Below, piece after piece: positions 24,301 to 30,896 of a DNA stretch of 64,000 nt (position 1 is the first letter of the stretch; each line of letters starts with the position of its first letter). The notes beneath the pieces were generated by a model, which was given only the letters and a program-made list of their open reading frames with translations, searched no databases and was not told where the DNA came from. Made by a program: the position numbers and the translations under genes. This DNA is from Branchiostoma floridae (taxonomy: Eukaryota > Chordata > Leptocardii > Amphioxiformes > Branchiostomatidae): positions 23,128,368-23,192,367 of the forward strand of contig NC_049979.1 in assembly GCF_000003815.2 (NCBI RefSeq). Direction: 5' to 3'.

Positions 24301-24616
24301 ACATGTATGTTAGCTGTACCATGTTCATTTTAATCCCACAGACATACTAGTTGAATCAGTGTCGGAGGACACCATACAGGAACTACTGCAGAATCCACGC
24401 GCAACATCGCAGTCGTCCTGTCGGAGCTCCCGACCCCCGTCCAGCTGCAGCAGTCCCAGAACCCCCAGGGGGTCCGCGGAGTCGGCCGTGTCTCCGCGTA
24501 GGCCTGCCGCAGCGCCGCAGGAGGGCCCCCCACAAGTGGGCATCTCGCTGGAGCAGGGCAGCGGAGGTGGGACACGTGAGACAGATTTAATGCATGGTGA
24601 GCCGGGGCAGGATTAA
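266..24616 (+). CDS. FSIP1: FSIP1-like gene (fibrous sheath interacting protein 1), 5' end outside window
   Basis: This is a multi-exon plus-strand gene assembled by hand from ten exons whose phases all agree; together they encode about 527 residues and a TAA stop. Identity rests on several blocks that match what I recall of vertebrate FSIP1: MKFLAL, VFQTQ, the core DFIKRNI followed by EKKRLEELL, RDIDSKLQ, and LSEYQLQALLDQC. FSIP1 is known as a testis and cilium/flagellum-associated coiled-coil protein that binds the sperm fibrous sheath protein AKAP4; that role is family knowledge. The first exon seen begins with the last base of a codon, so upstream coding exons lie before base 1. The gene converges on a thrombospondin gene, as in human 15q14. 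The C-terminal exon could also use a later donor and continue, but I found no further exon. Confidence 0.88.
800..931 (+). CDS. FSIP1: FSIP1 exon b, predicted GC donor
   Basis: The acceptor is ACATACAG. The exon encodes EENPEFVPVFQTQAEEDG and then a Ser/Thr-rich tail, matching the FSIP1 block around VFHTQIP. The only donor that keeps phase with the next exon is CAG|GCTAGT at 932, a GC-type donor. A GT at 936 would leave two bases and break the frame into the next exon. Confidence 0.72.
1173..1336 (+). CDS. FSIP1: FSIP1 exon c, DFIKRNI core
   Basis: The acceptor is CTTGGCAG and the donor CAG|GTGAGG. The exon encodes a Gln/Ser-rich stretch, a strongly basic run (RRRRRSKKQSR, possibly a nuclear signal) and then EKPDFIKRNIQ. 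DFIKRNI is the most diagnostic FSIP1 motif. The exon ends in phase 0 and joins the next exon exactly at the point where vertebrate FSIP1 continues. Confidence 0.88.
2783..3030. repeat. Two-copy tandem duplication, about 133 bp
   Basis: A block beginning TTTGAGTAAAATCAAA recurs 133 bp later. It is followed in both copies by CCTAAACAACA, GAAACTTTCAGGA, TTCTATGTT and CAATTAGCAGG. The copies differ by scattered substitutions and small indels, so the duplication is not recent. Confidence 0.8.
4575..4946 (+). mobile_element. Decayed copy of the long-TIR element, abutting a MITE fragment
   Basis: The stretch from about 4590 shares order and motifs with the element at 5025-5391: ATGTCATACCTGG, GTGTTCCGGA, GAAGTTGTATCACA, GGCTTCC, TTGAGGACAC and TTTTCTCAACT. 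From about 4861 it turns into the 3' half of the CTGTAAATG MITE family and ends in CATTTACAGTA. It therefore looks like a nested or chimeric pair of insertions. Confidence 0.65.
5025..5391. mobile_element. Non-autonomous DNA element with long terminal inverted repeats
   Basis: The left end (5025-5082: GGCTGGGACC, then GGAATACACCGTG, then TTATGTCATAC) is mirrored by the right end (5335-5391), giving an inverted repeat of almost 60 bp with few mismatches. There is no coding capacity inside. A further partial terminus of the same family (GGAATACACCGTGTTGTATT) lies at about 5442. Confidence 0.75.
5707..5918. mobile_element. MITE with CTGTAAATG termini, full length
   Basis: The 212-bp element runs from TA-CTGTAAATG to CATTTACAG-TA, so the ends are inverted repeats flanked by TA, as in Tc1/mariner-type insertions. 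The interior carries repeated motifs such as ACCGCGAA and AAACCACCGCGAA in both orientations. Other copies or fragments are at 4861-4946, 7213-7405 and 14996-15187. Confidence 0.8.
7213..7405. mobile_element. Decayed copy of the CTGTAAATG MITE
   Basis: It begins TTACTGTAAATTG and keeps parts of the interior in order: GCGG, GTTTTATGTT, GTGACC, CACCGCAAG and ACTGCAAACTTAAAAC. A 16-17 base T run has replaced part of the left half and the right terminus is lost. Confidence 0.5.
7836..7934 (+). CDS. FSIP1: FSIP1 exon d, EKKRLEELL
   Basis: The acceptor is TTTCTGCAG and the donor CAG|GTGAGT; 99 bp, phase 0 on both sides. It encodes LASDANSLIAM, then DDEKKRLEELLENIDTEDD, equivalent to the DREKKRLVELLKDLDEKD block of vertebrate FSIP1. 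The last 36 bases of this exon are the exonic part of the 61-bp tandem repeat that follows. Confidence 0.9.
7899..8666 (+). repeat. 61-bp tandem array copying an exon end and its splice donor
   Basis: From the exon donor at 7935 to the last donor at 8667 there are exactly 12 units of 61 bp (732 bp). Each unit holds 25 bp of intron start followed by the last 36 bp of the FSIP1 exon, so each ends in CAG|GTGAGT or CAG|GTGAGC. Early units alternate AATATTGATA and AACATTGACA types as 122-bp dimers; later units carry GAGGAGGAC. Reading through from the first donor in frame meets TGA within unit 1, so only the first donor gives an intact protein. Confidence 0.95.
12631..12948 (-). other. Antisense 105-codon ORF in FSIP1 intron, unassigned
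   Basis: An ATG-started ORF on the minus strand has a fairly protein-like composition (a Cys-rich start, then KAKEHAVF and hydrophobic segments). It has no recognisable domain and no promoter or splice context that I can support. It may be a fragment of an old mobile-element ORF or a chance reading frame. Confidence 0.2.
13560..13747. mobile_element. 170-bp TIR element with perfect 9-bp target duplication
   Basis: The element occupies 13569-13738 and has termini TACCCTGG and CCAGGGTA. It is flanked on both sides by the identical 9-mer ATTTTCAGT (13560-13568 and 13739-13747). A 9-bp duplication is typical of Mutator-like elements. The interior also pairs (GCCAGGAC on the left, GTCCTGTCTGGC on the right). 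It has no coding capacity. Confidence 0.75.
14996..15187. mobile_element. CTGTAAATG MITE, right end truncated
   Basis: It starts TACTGTAAATGCAGAAA and follows the order of the full copy at 5707: GCGGTGG, TTCGCAG, GCGAACTTAAAACCACCGC twice, CCCGCTACTGC, ATCCCCGCGAACTTT. The final CATTTACAGTA is missing. Confidence 0.75.
15653..15763 (+). CDS. FSIP1: FSIP1 exon e
   Basis: The acceptor is CTCCTACAG and the donor CAG|GTCAGA; 111 bp, phase 0 on both sides. It encodes NPFQLALVPGTGF followed by an acidic segment and LRDIDSKLQ. These correspond to the YELAVTQ and LAEIDIKLQ stretch of vertebrate FSIP1. Confidence 0.88.
15898..16142. mobile_element. Short inverted-repeat element with internal hairpin
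   Basis: The interval is bounded by TACCCTGGGAAA and TTTCCCAGAGTA, which are near-perfect inverted repeats. They share the TACCCTGG terminus with the element at 13569. Inside, ACTATCGCT and AGCGATAGT with flanking C and G runs form a strong hairpin (about 15983-16027), and CCAGCTGG occurs twice. I found no clean target duplication. Confidence 0.5.
16327..16398 (+). CDS. FSIP1: FSIP1 exon f
   Basis: The acceptor is ACCTTGCAG and the donor GAG|GTGAGG; 72 bp, phase 0 on both sides. It encodes VLLPPHDYESICSTP then RNFDIQNDE. This is the less conserved linker between the LRDIDSKLQ block and the coiled coil. Confidence 0.82.
16399..18483 (+). other. FSIP1 intron of 2.1 kb
   Basis: No coding signal is evident. 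A short GT/GA microsatellite lies at about 18180-18215. I saw no other structure. Confidence 0.5.
18484..18636 (+). CDS. FSIP1: FSIP1 exon g, coiled coil
   Basis: The acceptor is CCTCCCCCAG and the donor GAG|GTACGG; 153 bp, phase 0 on both sides. It encodes LFQMTDLRSSLDVMQLGERV, then a heptad-rich helix with QQHRLQDIERELEELQTQ. It matches the vertebrate FSIP1 segment with RDLHNRLREIDEKL. Confidence 0.88.
19283..19631 (+). CDS. FSIP1: FSIP1 exon h, repeated LL motif
   Basis: The acceptor is TTTGTTCAG and the donor CTG|GTACGT; the exon leaves phase 1. It encodes LSEYQLQALLDQC, close to the vertebrate LSEEQLKCLLDEC. It then carries an 11-residue duplication (SLQESLSPRSQ twice), LPEDTLRKLLDEASKS and YMEMAEGALGRRLAG. 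Upstream splicing enters in phase 0, so the ATG at 19283 is an internal Met. Confidence 0.9.
19373..19438 (+). repeat. In-frame 33-bp coding duplication
   Basis: Two adjacent 33-bp copies (19373-19405 and 19406-19438) are identical except for G/A at one synonymous position. They duplicate the 11-residue unit SLQESLSPRSQ in FSIP1. The near identity suggests a young change that may vary between individuals. Confidence 0.9.
20819..22077. mobile_element. 1.26-kb TIR-bounded repeat block with internal subrepeats
   Basis: The ends are TTTAAAGAGGGCCCC and GGGGCCCCCTTTAAA, inverted repeats with one mismatch in 15. Next to both ends lie several copies of an ATTACGCTCTACG-like word. The centre holds four diverged units of roughly 180-205 bp with the core ACCCTCTGAAACGCCATTT then GCATTTTGA (about 21195, 21397, 21604 and 21787), spaced by GC-rich GGCGCGACAAT / CGCCGGAG stretches. 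It lies in the intron after FSIP1 exon h and has no coding capacity that I can see. Confidence 0.7.
22507..22818 (+). repeat. 77-bp tandem array copying an acceptor and exon start
   Basis: There are four units with exact 77-bp spacing (exon-start positions 22556, 22633, 22710 and 22787). Each contains TTTTTACCAGAGTTG, GTTGTCCCC(C)AG and the first 33 bases of FSIP1 exon i. In units 1 and 3 the 33 bases are followed by CAG|GTGAAA, a usable donor. In unit 2 this became CAGATGAAA. In unit 4, the real exon, it reads CCAGCTGAAG and the exon continues. Confidence 0.92.
22787..22903 (+). CDS. FSIP1: FSIP1 exon i
   Basis: The acceptor is GTCCCCCAG and the donor AAG|GTGGGC; 117 bp, phase 1 to phase 1. 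It encodes VLDVNGDVDRPAEDASS, then DDSSYLARAQAMLAARKQ. The first 33 bases belong to the 77-bp array upstream. Confidence 0.8.
22904..24341 (+). other. FSIP1 last intron of 1.4 kb
   Basis: No coding exon or repeat is recognised here. The sequence is AT-rich with several CAGTGACCA-like words around 23620-23740, suggesting an old repeat that I could not delimit. Confidence 0.4.
24342..24616 (+). CDS. FSIP1: FSIP1 terminal exon j
   Basis: The acceptor is TTAATCCCACAG, entered in phase 1. It encodes DILVESVSEDTIQELLQNPR, then a Ser/Pro/Arg-rich low-complexity tail, ending GEPGQD and TAA (24614-24616). VSEDTIQELL repeats the pattern of LSEYQLQALL and LPEDTLRKLL from exon h. Internal GT donors (for example GGAG|GTGGGA and CATG|GTGAGC) mean a longer spliced form cannot be excluded. 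Confidence 0.72.
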
Positions 24617-25166
24617 GTCTTCCAGGGTTGTCCGGTAATTTCCTGTCCCGCGATCATCTGTCCTTGGTGTCCCAGACATCACGGCATGACGCAGTGTCCA
24701 CTCTGCCACCCCTGGCCCAAAACTCTGTCCCCTGCATTGGAGCTGATTAATTCGTTGATTAATCTCATGGGGAATTTGTTAAGCAGGTGTACTGAGGGGG
24801 ACACAGGTCAGCACGGGATGCTGGCAGGGTGCCCACTGCCAAGGTTAGCAGTTATACTGCTGCAGGGAAGATGGTCGTCACTGCTGATAGTCAGAGCTGC
24901 TATTACTGCAAAATAGCCTGTTTGATACCTAATGTCCACCAAAAGCATGTACATTTTATATTAATAGGTGTAAAAATTCTGTGAACATTGTGTTGAAAAA
25001 CAAGCCATTGTGTTGTTAAGCTGTACATACTTACCTTGCACTTGTACTTTGTGAAAATATATTTGCTGCTCTGGCAGAAACGATACTTCATTCTGCTGTT
25101 TATCTAAGCTGGCACGCTCCCAATGACACTGTCATCCCGGATTGTACTGTAAATAGTAGTCAGTGT

Positions 25167-25172
25167 AATAAA
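25167..25172 (+). terminator. Candidate FSIP1 poly(A) signal
   Basis: The first clear AATAAA downstream of the FSIP1 stop is here, about 550 bp after TAA. This would give a modest 3' UTR. It is a single hexamer match, so support is limited. Confidence 0.45.
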
Positions 25173-25242
25173 GTGTCACCTGAGACATCTGAATGGGTTT
25201 GTTTGATTTGTTATGATGACACAGGTTGTAGGTCTGTCCCTT

Positions 25243-25256
25243 GTTGCTATGGTAAC
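25243..25256 (+). promoter_or_regulatory. X-box-like palindrome GTTGCTATGGTAAC
   Basis: The 14-mer fits the RFX consensus RYYNYYN(1-3)RRNRAC exactly. RFX factors control many ciliary genes and FSIP1 is flagellar. However, the site lies just downstream of the presumed 3' end, not in a promoter, so its role is open. Confidence 0.35.
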
Positions 25257-26416
25257 CTGTGCTCCTGCTGGGTGTGTGGGCTGGGGGGCAGCATGATGGA
25301 TACCAGCGAGTTCAAGTGTCCTGTAGGGTGTTGGGCTAAGGTCACATTTCCACTGGGGTCTGAAACGAAAATAGAAATGTATATGTAAAAAAAAATATAC
25401 ACAGATAATGCCCACGACTTTCTCTTTGCGTCTTGTGTAGTTTGGTGTCCGGTTTGGAAATGTGATGTAAGCCTAAGCCAGGAAAGACAGAGAGATGAAA
25501 CCTTTGGGAGAGACAGAATATCTGTGGTGTTGTGCTATTGACCTTGCACTAGACCCCCTGTGGTGGCCTACAACTAGCACCATATTTCTTCGGTGGCACT
25601 CTGAACTTGAGGCTATTAAACCCCCAGTCTGTCCTTCCGACACTCCCCCAGAAAAGACATCATTCCTGAAATGACCAGACCTCCTCCCCCATTTCCCCAG
25701 ACTGCACAGAAGACACACAGGAAAGGAGTTTCTGATTGCAAACTTTATCTCAGGATGGAGTGGGTGGCTCAGCAATGCAAGCAAACTGAGCTTGGTAAAG
25801 TCATCAGCAGTGTGATTCTAGAACAGGACTAACCCACTGGTCAGTATACAGTTATGGGATAAGGGACAAGGTTCAACATGCTGTTTGTTTGGTTCGTAGC
25901 AACCTTTGCCACAAGGCAGACTCTATGCTGGACACTCGTGACTTTGTCTGCTTCACACTTAATAAGTTATAGAAGCAGACTTGTCCTTATGTCTATTTGT
26001 CTGGTGTCGGATGGACCAGTTACAGGACCTGACCTTGTAAGGTAGTCTCCAAAAACAAGACAGGTCAGGAACCATCCCACCTTCAGATAACACGTTATCC
26101 TGGTACAACCTTGAGGTGATATACTTAATTTGATATTACTGGATCTCTAAGGAATGACGGAGAAATGTATCAGGTTCAGATGGGAGTTGATTAGTGCCTT
26201 TGAACATGGGCATCAGTATAAATCAGACTGGTGTTTGTTCCACAGCTAAATTATGAGTGCACAGGTGTACATCCGATGGGACATACTGGGGGAACTGATG
26301 AAAAAGTTGGTCCAGGCTGGTCTGTTAAACTGAAATTTCCAAAGCATGGCAAAATTTTCCCTCTCCCTTCCTCCATTGTTACTTAGAATTCTTATGTAGA
26401 AAATGTTCCTTTCAGT

Positions 26417-26478
26417 ACTCTCTCTCTCTCTCTCTCTCTGTATATATATATATATAGAGAGAGAGAGAGAAAGAGAGC
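26417..26478. repeat. Self-complementary compound microsatellite (CT)n(TA)n(GA)n
   Basis: A CT run of about 11 repeats is followed by TGTATATATATATATATA and then a GA run. The CT and GA arms are complementary, so the whole can fold into one hairpin with a TA centre. Confidence 0.9.
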
Positions 26479-28954
26479 TTGCTTTGATAAAAGTATGTTT
26501 ACCCATGATACTTCATGCAACATAATGTCATAACCTTGGAAGACATGACCAAAACTGACATGAAAATTATACTATATCCAGTTAAGTTAACTGAAGGGAC
26601 CACCCTGAAGATTCTTGAATAAATTGAATAAACAAATAGATTTCACTCTATAACATATACCACATATGATATAATGTTATGTTTATAGATGTATTTGAAC
26701 TATTCAAACAAATTGACATCTTACTTTAGTACAGAATAGAGTGGCCTTTTGGGGACTAAAACACCCAATAGGGGAAAATATACTTGCATGTAGTTCATGT
26801 CCAATTGTGACATTTTCCCACTTTTTTTTTTGGTAAACTTTTAAAGAAAAATGCCATTTTTGGCAGAGAAATGCAATTTCAGGCGACAAATTAGCATCCA
26901 TTATCAACCAGTTGGAGAATGCCAGTCGCCAACAGGTTGTGGCCCAGTAAGATACCTGCATAAAGACTTATCACTCAGTATCATAACAGTTTGTCCACAC
27001 CTTTTTACATTGTAAAGAAAATTGCATTGTATAATGTAGCAAACATACCCATCACAGTACAGATGTTCCTCAGCTGTTGGATAATCTTCAGTAAACAGGT
27101 ATGTTGTAGTGCTGAGTCCAAGTCAAATACCCACAGTATACTGGGCTGACGGAATGGTAAACTGCTTTATTGGCTTTCAAATGTATTAAAGGATCAAATG
27201 GTGCTTTCTCCTGTATTAAAGGATTAAATGGCTTTTCTTGTGTGTATAAAAGGATCAGTTGGATGGTTATCTGCACCTTTGATCAGTATGGCTTATCACT
27301 TCCCTTAGGGTACAGAACAGACTATTGTAGCAGCCAGAGTGGCTCAGAGGAAATGTGGAGGCATGATTCGCTATTAATAAAGAACCTTGTCTACACCTTT
27401 AACTGGTAATATATCCTGAGTAGTTTGATTACCTGTATATGTGGTGTGTGGTCACTGAGGAGCCCTCACCATCCTTAGGATAATAGTTTCTTATCCACTT
27501 AAAAGATTTGTTTTTGTTTCACAATCAGTTTCCCACAGCAACACTGTTGTGGAGGACAGTTATTTATCGGTGCTGGCTTGCAGGACTGACAATGTAAAAC
27601 AGTTGCAGATGGCATCTGTTAGTCTATTTGATGTGTCTCTCGCTCTATTTCTATAAGTTTGTAGAATATTTGTACACAGACTCCTTTCCATGGCCTGGAG
27701 ATTCTTGTATTTCTTATAGCTCTGTTATTTAAAGAAGGTGATCAGTATAGCCATGCTTGGCTCCTCACCCCTGACCTAGCCTTTGGTATCTGACACAGTA
27801 GACAGTTTTATAGTGGCCCAATGAAGACATGTCTGCATTCCTGGCTCGCTTGCCAGGGCGGCAAGTTCCACAGTGTTTTGGACCCTGCCCTGAGCCATTA
27901 ATTTCCTTGTCTTGAGATGTAACTATTTCTGGAGAATGCAAATTTAGTACTGGGTGCCATTTAAAGATAGTTCTGTGGTTCTTACATTCAACATTCATAT
28001 GTTGTTTGTACACAGTACTTTTCTCTTTTGCATGCTAAAACTAGCTTACTCACACTATACACGGCTAAGATGAGAGTACAATCTTGCAGGAACACGTAAG
28101 ACCATGTGTTGAGAACTTTGTAGTGATTTATACAACCTGGAGACCACTGAATTGAAAACACTTGCGAGTTGCCGTGAATGTTCTACCTTGTGCCAAAACT
28201 TCAGGAGGTACCTTCTACATGCATGGAGCAGTCCTCACTCCATACCACAATAAAGTTGTTACATTTGGGAAATTGGGCAATTGAAGGGCATGCCCCAGGT
28301 TGTTTCCAGCGTGTTCGCTTTTCTGTCCGATTCAATATCAATGTCAAAGTGACAAATCAGGAGACAGATCTCAGGGTCTGTAACATCGGTTGTAGCTGAT
28401 AATGTTTTTACCATGTAAGTGTCTTGACCTAGTTAACTCTGGAATCTAGGTCAATTGCTGAGTTTATCACACAATGTTCTTGCACTTTGCTTGACCTGTG
28501 AATGAACTTTACATTGGCCCATTTTCCAGCCTTTCCATAAGCAGGGTCATGCTCTGGACTAATCCATCTTAAGCTATTTCACAGGGGACACTGTATATAC
28601 ATGTCTGTTTCAGCCATCAACTTTCTCCACAGTGGATTGGGAGACTTGACCCCAATTTGTATTGACATTTTGGAGGCTGTGTCTGTAGTTTTCCCAAGTT
28701 GTAAGCTTTTTCTTCTTTTTATCTTTTGGAAACTATAGGGTCACGTATACATGTACATACCGCCACACCATCAACAAACACCGGTATGGAGTCACTTCCA
28801 TACCAACTTGTGCTTGGTCTGTTTCCTTTCCTCTCTCTGATGAAACACTAATAGGCAAACAGGTGGGACCTTACTCACTATTGTGTGATGGATATACACC
28901 AGACACCTTTAATACACAGCAACAACTCAACTCCACGTTTCAGCTGTAACTTAG

Positions 28955-28960
28955 TTTATT
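28955..28960 (-). terminator. Thrombospondin poly(A) signal AATAAA
   Basis: TTTATT on the plus strand reads AATAAA on the thrombospondin strand. It closes the long AT-rich stretch that follows the last coding exon, so the 3' end would fall near 28935. Other AATAAA matches occur upstream in the same UTR, so shorter isoforms are possible. Confidence 0.5.
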
Positions 28961-30217
28961 AGGATTAGATCTAGCACAGACAGTTTTAAGTGCTGACACT
29001 CAACTTGTACCATAATATTACAAAATCACAGACAACTTCCAAAAATAAATATCTACAAATGGCCCATTCAGCTTGAGGTTGAAGTCTTTCAATCAGAATT
29101 AAATATACAAATAGTTCAGGGAATATCGATCTTTACATACTCAGTCATTTTCCATACAAAAGAAGTCTTACCTTTACACCTTTGTTCGATGCTATATCTA
29201 ACAGGTAAAGCAGAATGGGTATATCTGTACATATCAAAACTATTTGAACGCATCTCTATTGCTGCTTTTACAAAGCAGTAGCAATCTCATACTACTGTTC
29301 AATAAATACAAAACATCACAATAAGACCTATGGCTAGGACATAAATAGTACCCTGTCATCTCAAGTTGCAAACACTCGTCAACATCACAAGCATTTTCCG
29401 TGAAGGTAAAAAGAATCCCAGCTTTTAATGCCTTACTGACTTCAGACTATGGAATGTATCAGGGGCAGCAAAAATACCAGCTTGTTGCATAAGTGAGTCC
29501 TATCCTGACACAGCTGAGATGTCAACAGCATATTTACACATTGCTTGCTGCTATCCATTACATACATGATTGACATCAGGCATCTTTCCAGAGTTGTGGC
29601 CAACACCAGGAAAATGTAGTTTAAATCTATGGCTAGTAGCCCTCATTCCTTTTCCAATGTGCAACTTGGAAAAGTTGTCTTGGAAAGCAAATCGTTATAG
29701 ATCTACCTCAAACTACTATGCGTCACCCCTGTTACGATTGAAATAGCATTTCCTCATTGTACAGTATTTCATATGACTGGCTCTGTTAAGGTAAAAACTG
29801 CTGTGATTAACTACCAAACTACTCTTGCAAACTTTCTTCATTCATTTCCTTGGATTGAAGTCTGAGAATTCTCTTCGAAATACACTTCAAATGCTCATCG
29901 TTTCAGAAAACAATTGTAAAAGCACAGTAGTTTCCTTTTCAGCAGGACTTTGGTTCAAAGCAGTGACTTTCCAAGCCATAGATTGAAGTGAACGAATCAA
30001 TTCAATTATTTCATGTAAAACATTAGAAGAGAATTTTCATACACGATGTACACTTTACTGTTAGCTCTTTGAGGAATTTGTCATAGGTTTTCCTATCTTC
30101 TATCTACACCTCTGGTTACATCAAGGAACATTATAAAAGTAAATAAAAGTATCTGGCTCTTAAAGGCTTTCAAATAAAATACCAATAGCTTTCTTTACAC
30201 AATAATATAGTTCTTCA

Positions 30218-30226
30218 AATAAATAA
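30218..30226 (-). promoter_or_regulatory. AU-rich element nonamer in 3' UTR
   Basis: AATAAATAA on the plus strand is UUAUUUAUU in the thrombospondin mRNA. It is the consensus nonamer of class II AU-rich elements and fits an immediate-early type transcript with rapid turnover. Confidence 0.45.
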
Positions 30227-30861
30227 TACAATGCAGAAAGATAGTTCAAAGTCGGAAGAACATTGACAAAACAGAAGGAGGGAGAATCTGACAAGAACCT
30301 TACATACTTAAGATATCATGTGGGAGATAACAAAACAGTGGATTCTTGTAGTGTTGGGTGGACATGGCACCAGGTGGCGGGGTGTGGTCATTCAGAAGGT
30401 CGGTCAGCAGCTGCCCAGCACCCGATGGGTTTTCTTCCGCTCAACCGTCATCAATTCAAGGCGGCGGCGTCTGCATGGGGCAAGGGAAAGGGATGTTAGA
30501 CATTCATGTGGCTACAAGATCCACTCTACCAGTAACCAAGTAACCACCGCCAAGCTCAACCACAGGAATTTCAAACAGCTACACAGGAAGAAAACAGGCT
30601 TAAATCACATCCTTGACGACACAAACAGGTTCAACTGTTGAAACTCTAGCCAATAAAACAGCTCAGCTCTGCGTGCTCCTCCAAAGTGGAGACATTACTG
30701 CAGCACAGACTCAAATTGAAAACAAGCCTGCCCAAGTTCACATGGTCACAAGGTGAGTCGGTTAAGGGTACAGCTTGCCGGAATAGCAAGTCTGTTCAAA
30801 ATTAGTTTTTAATCTGTCTGGCACAAAATAAATTCTAGGCTGAGGGTGAAGTAATAAGTTC

Positions 30862-30896
30862 TTAAGGACTTTCACTTCCTTTCATTTCCCCCAAGG
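30862..30896 (-). CDS. THBS1/2-like: Candidate alternative last coding exon of thrombospondin
   Basis: On the minus strand a long pyrimidine tract ending in TTTTTGTTTTTGTAG precedes 30896. Joined in phase 1 to a perfect CAG|GTAAGA donor at 31516, it would encode [11 protein letters not shown] and TAA (30862-30864). The alternative is read-through to the TAA at 31499-31501. Only transcript data can decide between them. Confidence 0.45.

Larger units (their letters stand above)
25173..28934. other. Intergenic region between convergent FSIP1 and thrombospondin 3' ends
   Basis: I see no gene in this 3.8 kb. It contains an RFX-type X-box match (25243-25256) and a CT/TA/GA compound microsatellite (26417-26478). 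An ORF starting near 25173 with many cysteines (CLICYDD, CCYGN) superficially resembles a RING finger but lacks the right cysteine/histidine spacing. Confidence 0.55.
28935..30861 (-). other. Thrombospondin 3' UTR (inferred), AU-rich
   Basis: This is the region downstream of either stop codon to the poly(A) signal. It is AT-rich on the mRNA strand with many ATTTA pentamers and one perfect UUAUUUAUU nonamer at 30218-30226, the classic AU-rich decay element. No coding exon is visible. The UTR extent is inferred from position, not from transcript data. Confidence 0.5.

Noticed and set aside
25173-25388. Cys-rich ORF resembling a RING or zinc finger
   Set aside because: Cysteine and histidine spacing does not fit any zinc-finger class, and the start is not a good ATG; it also overlaps the X-box palindrome by chance.
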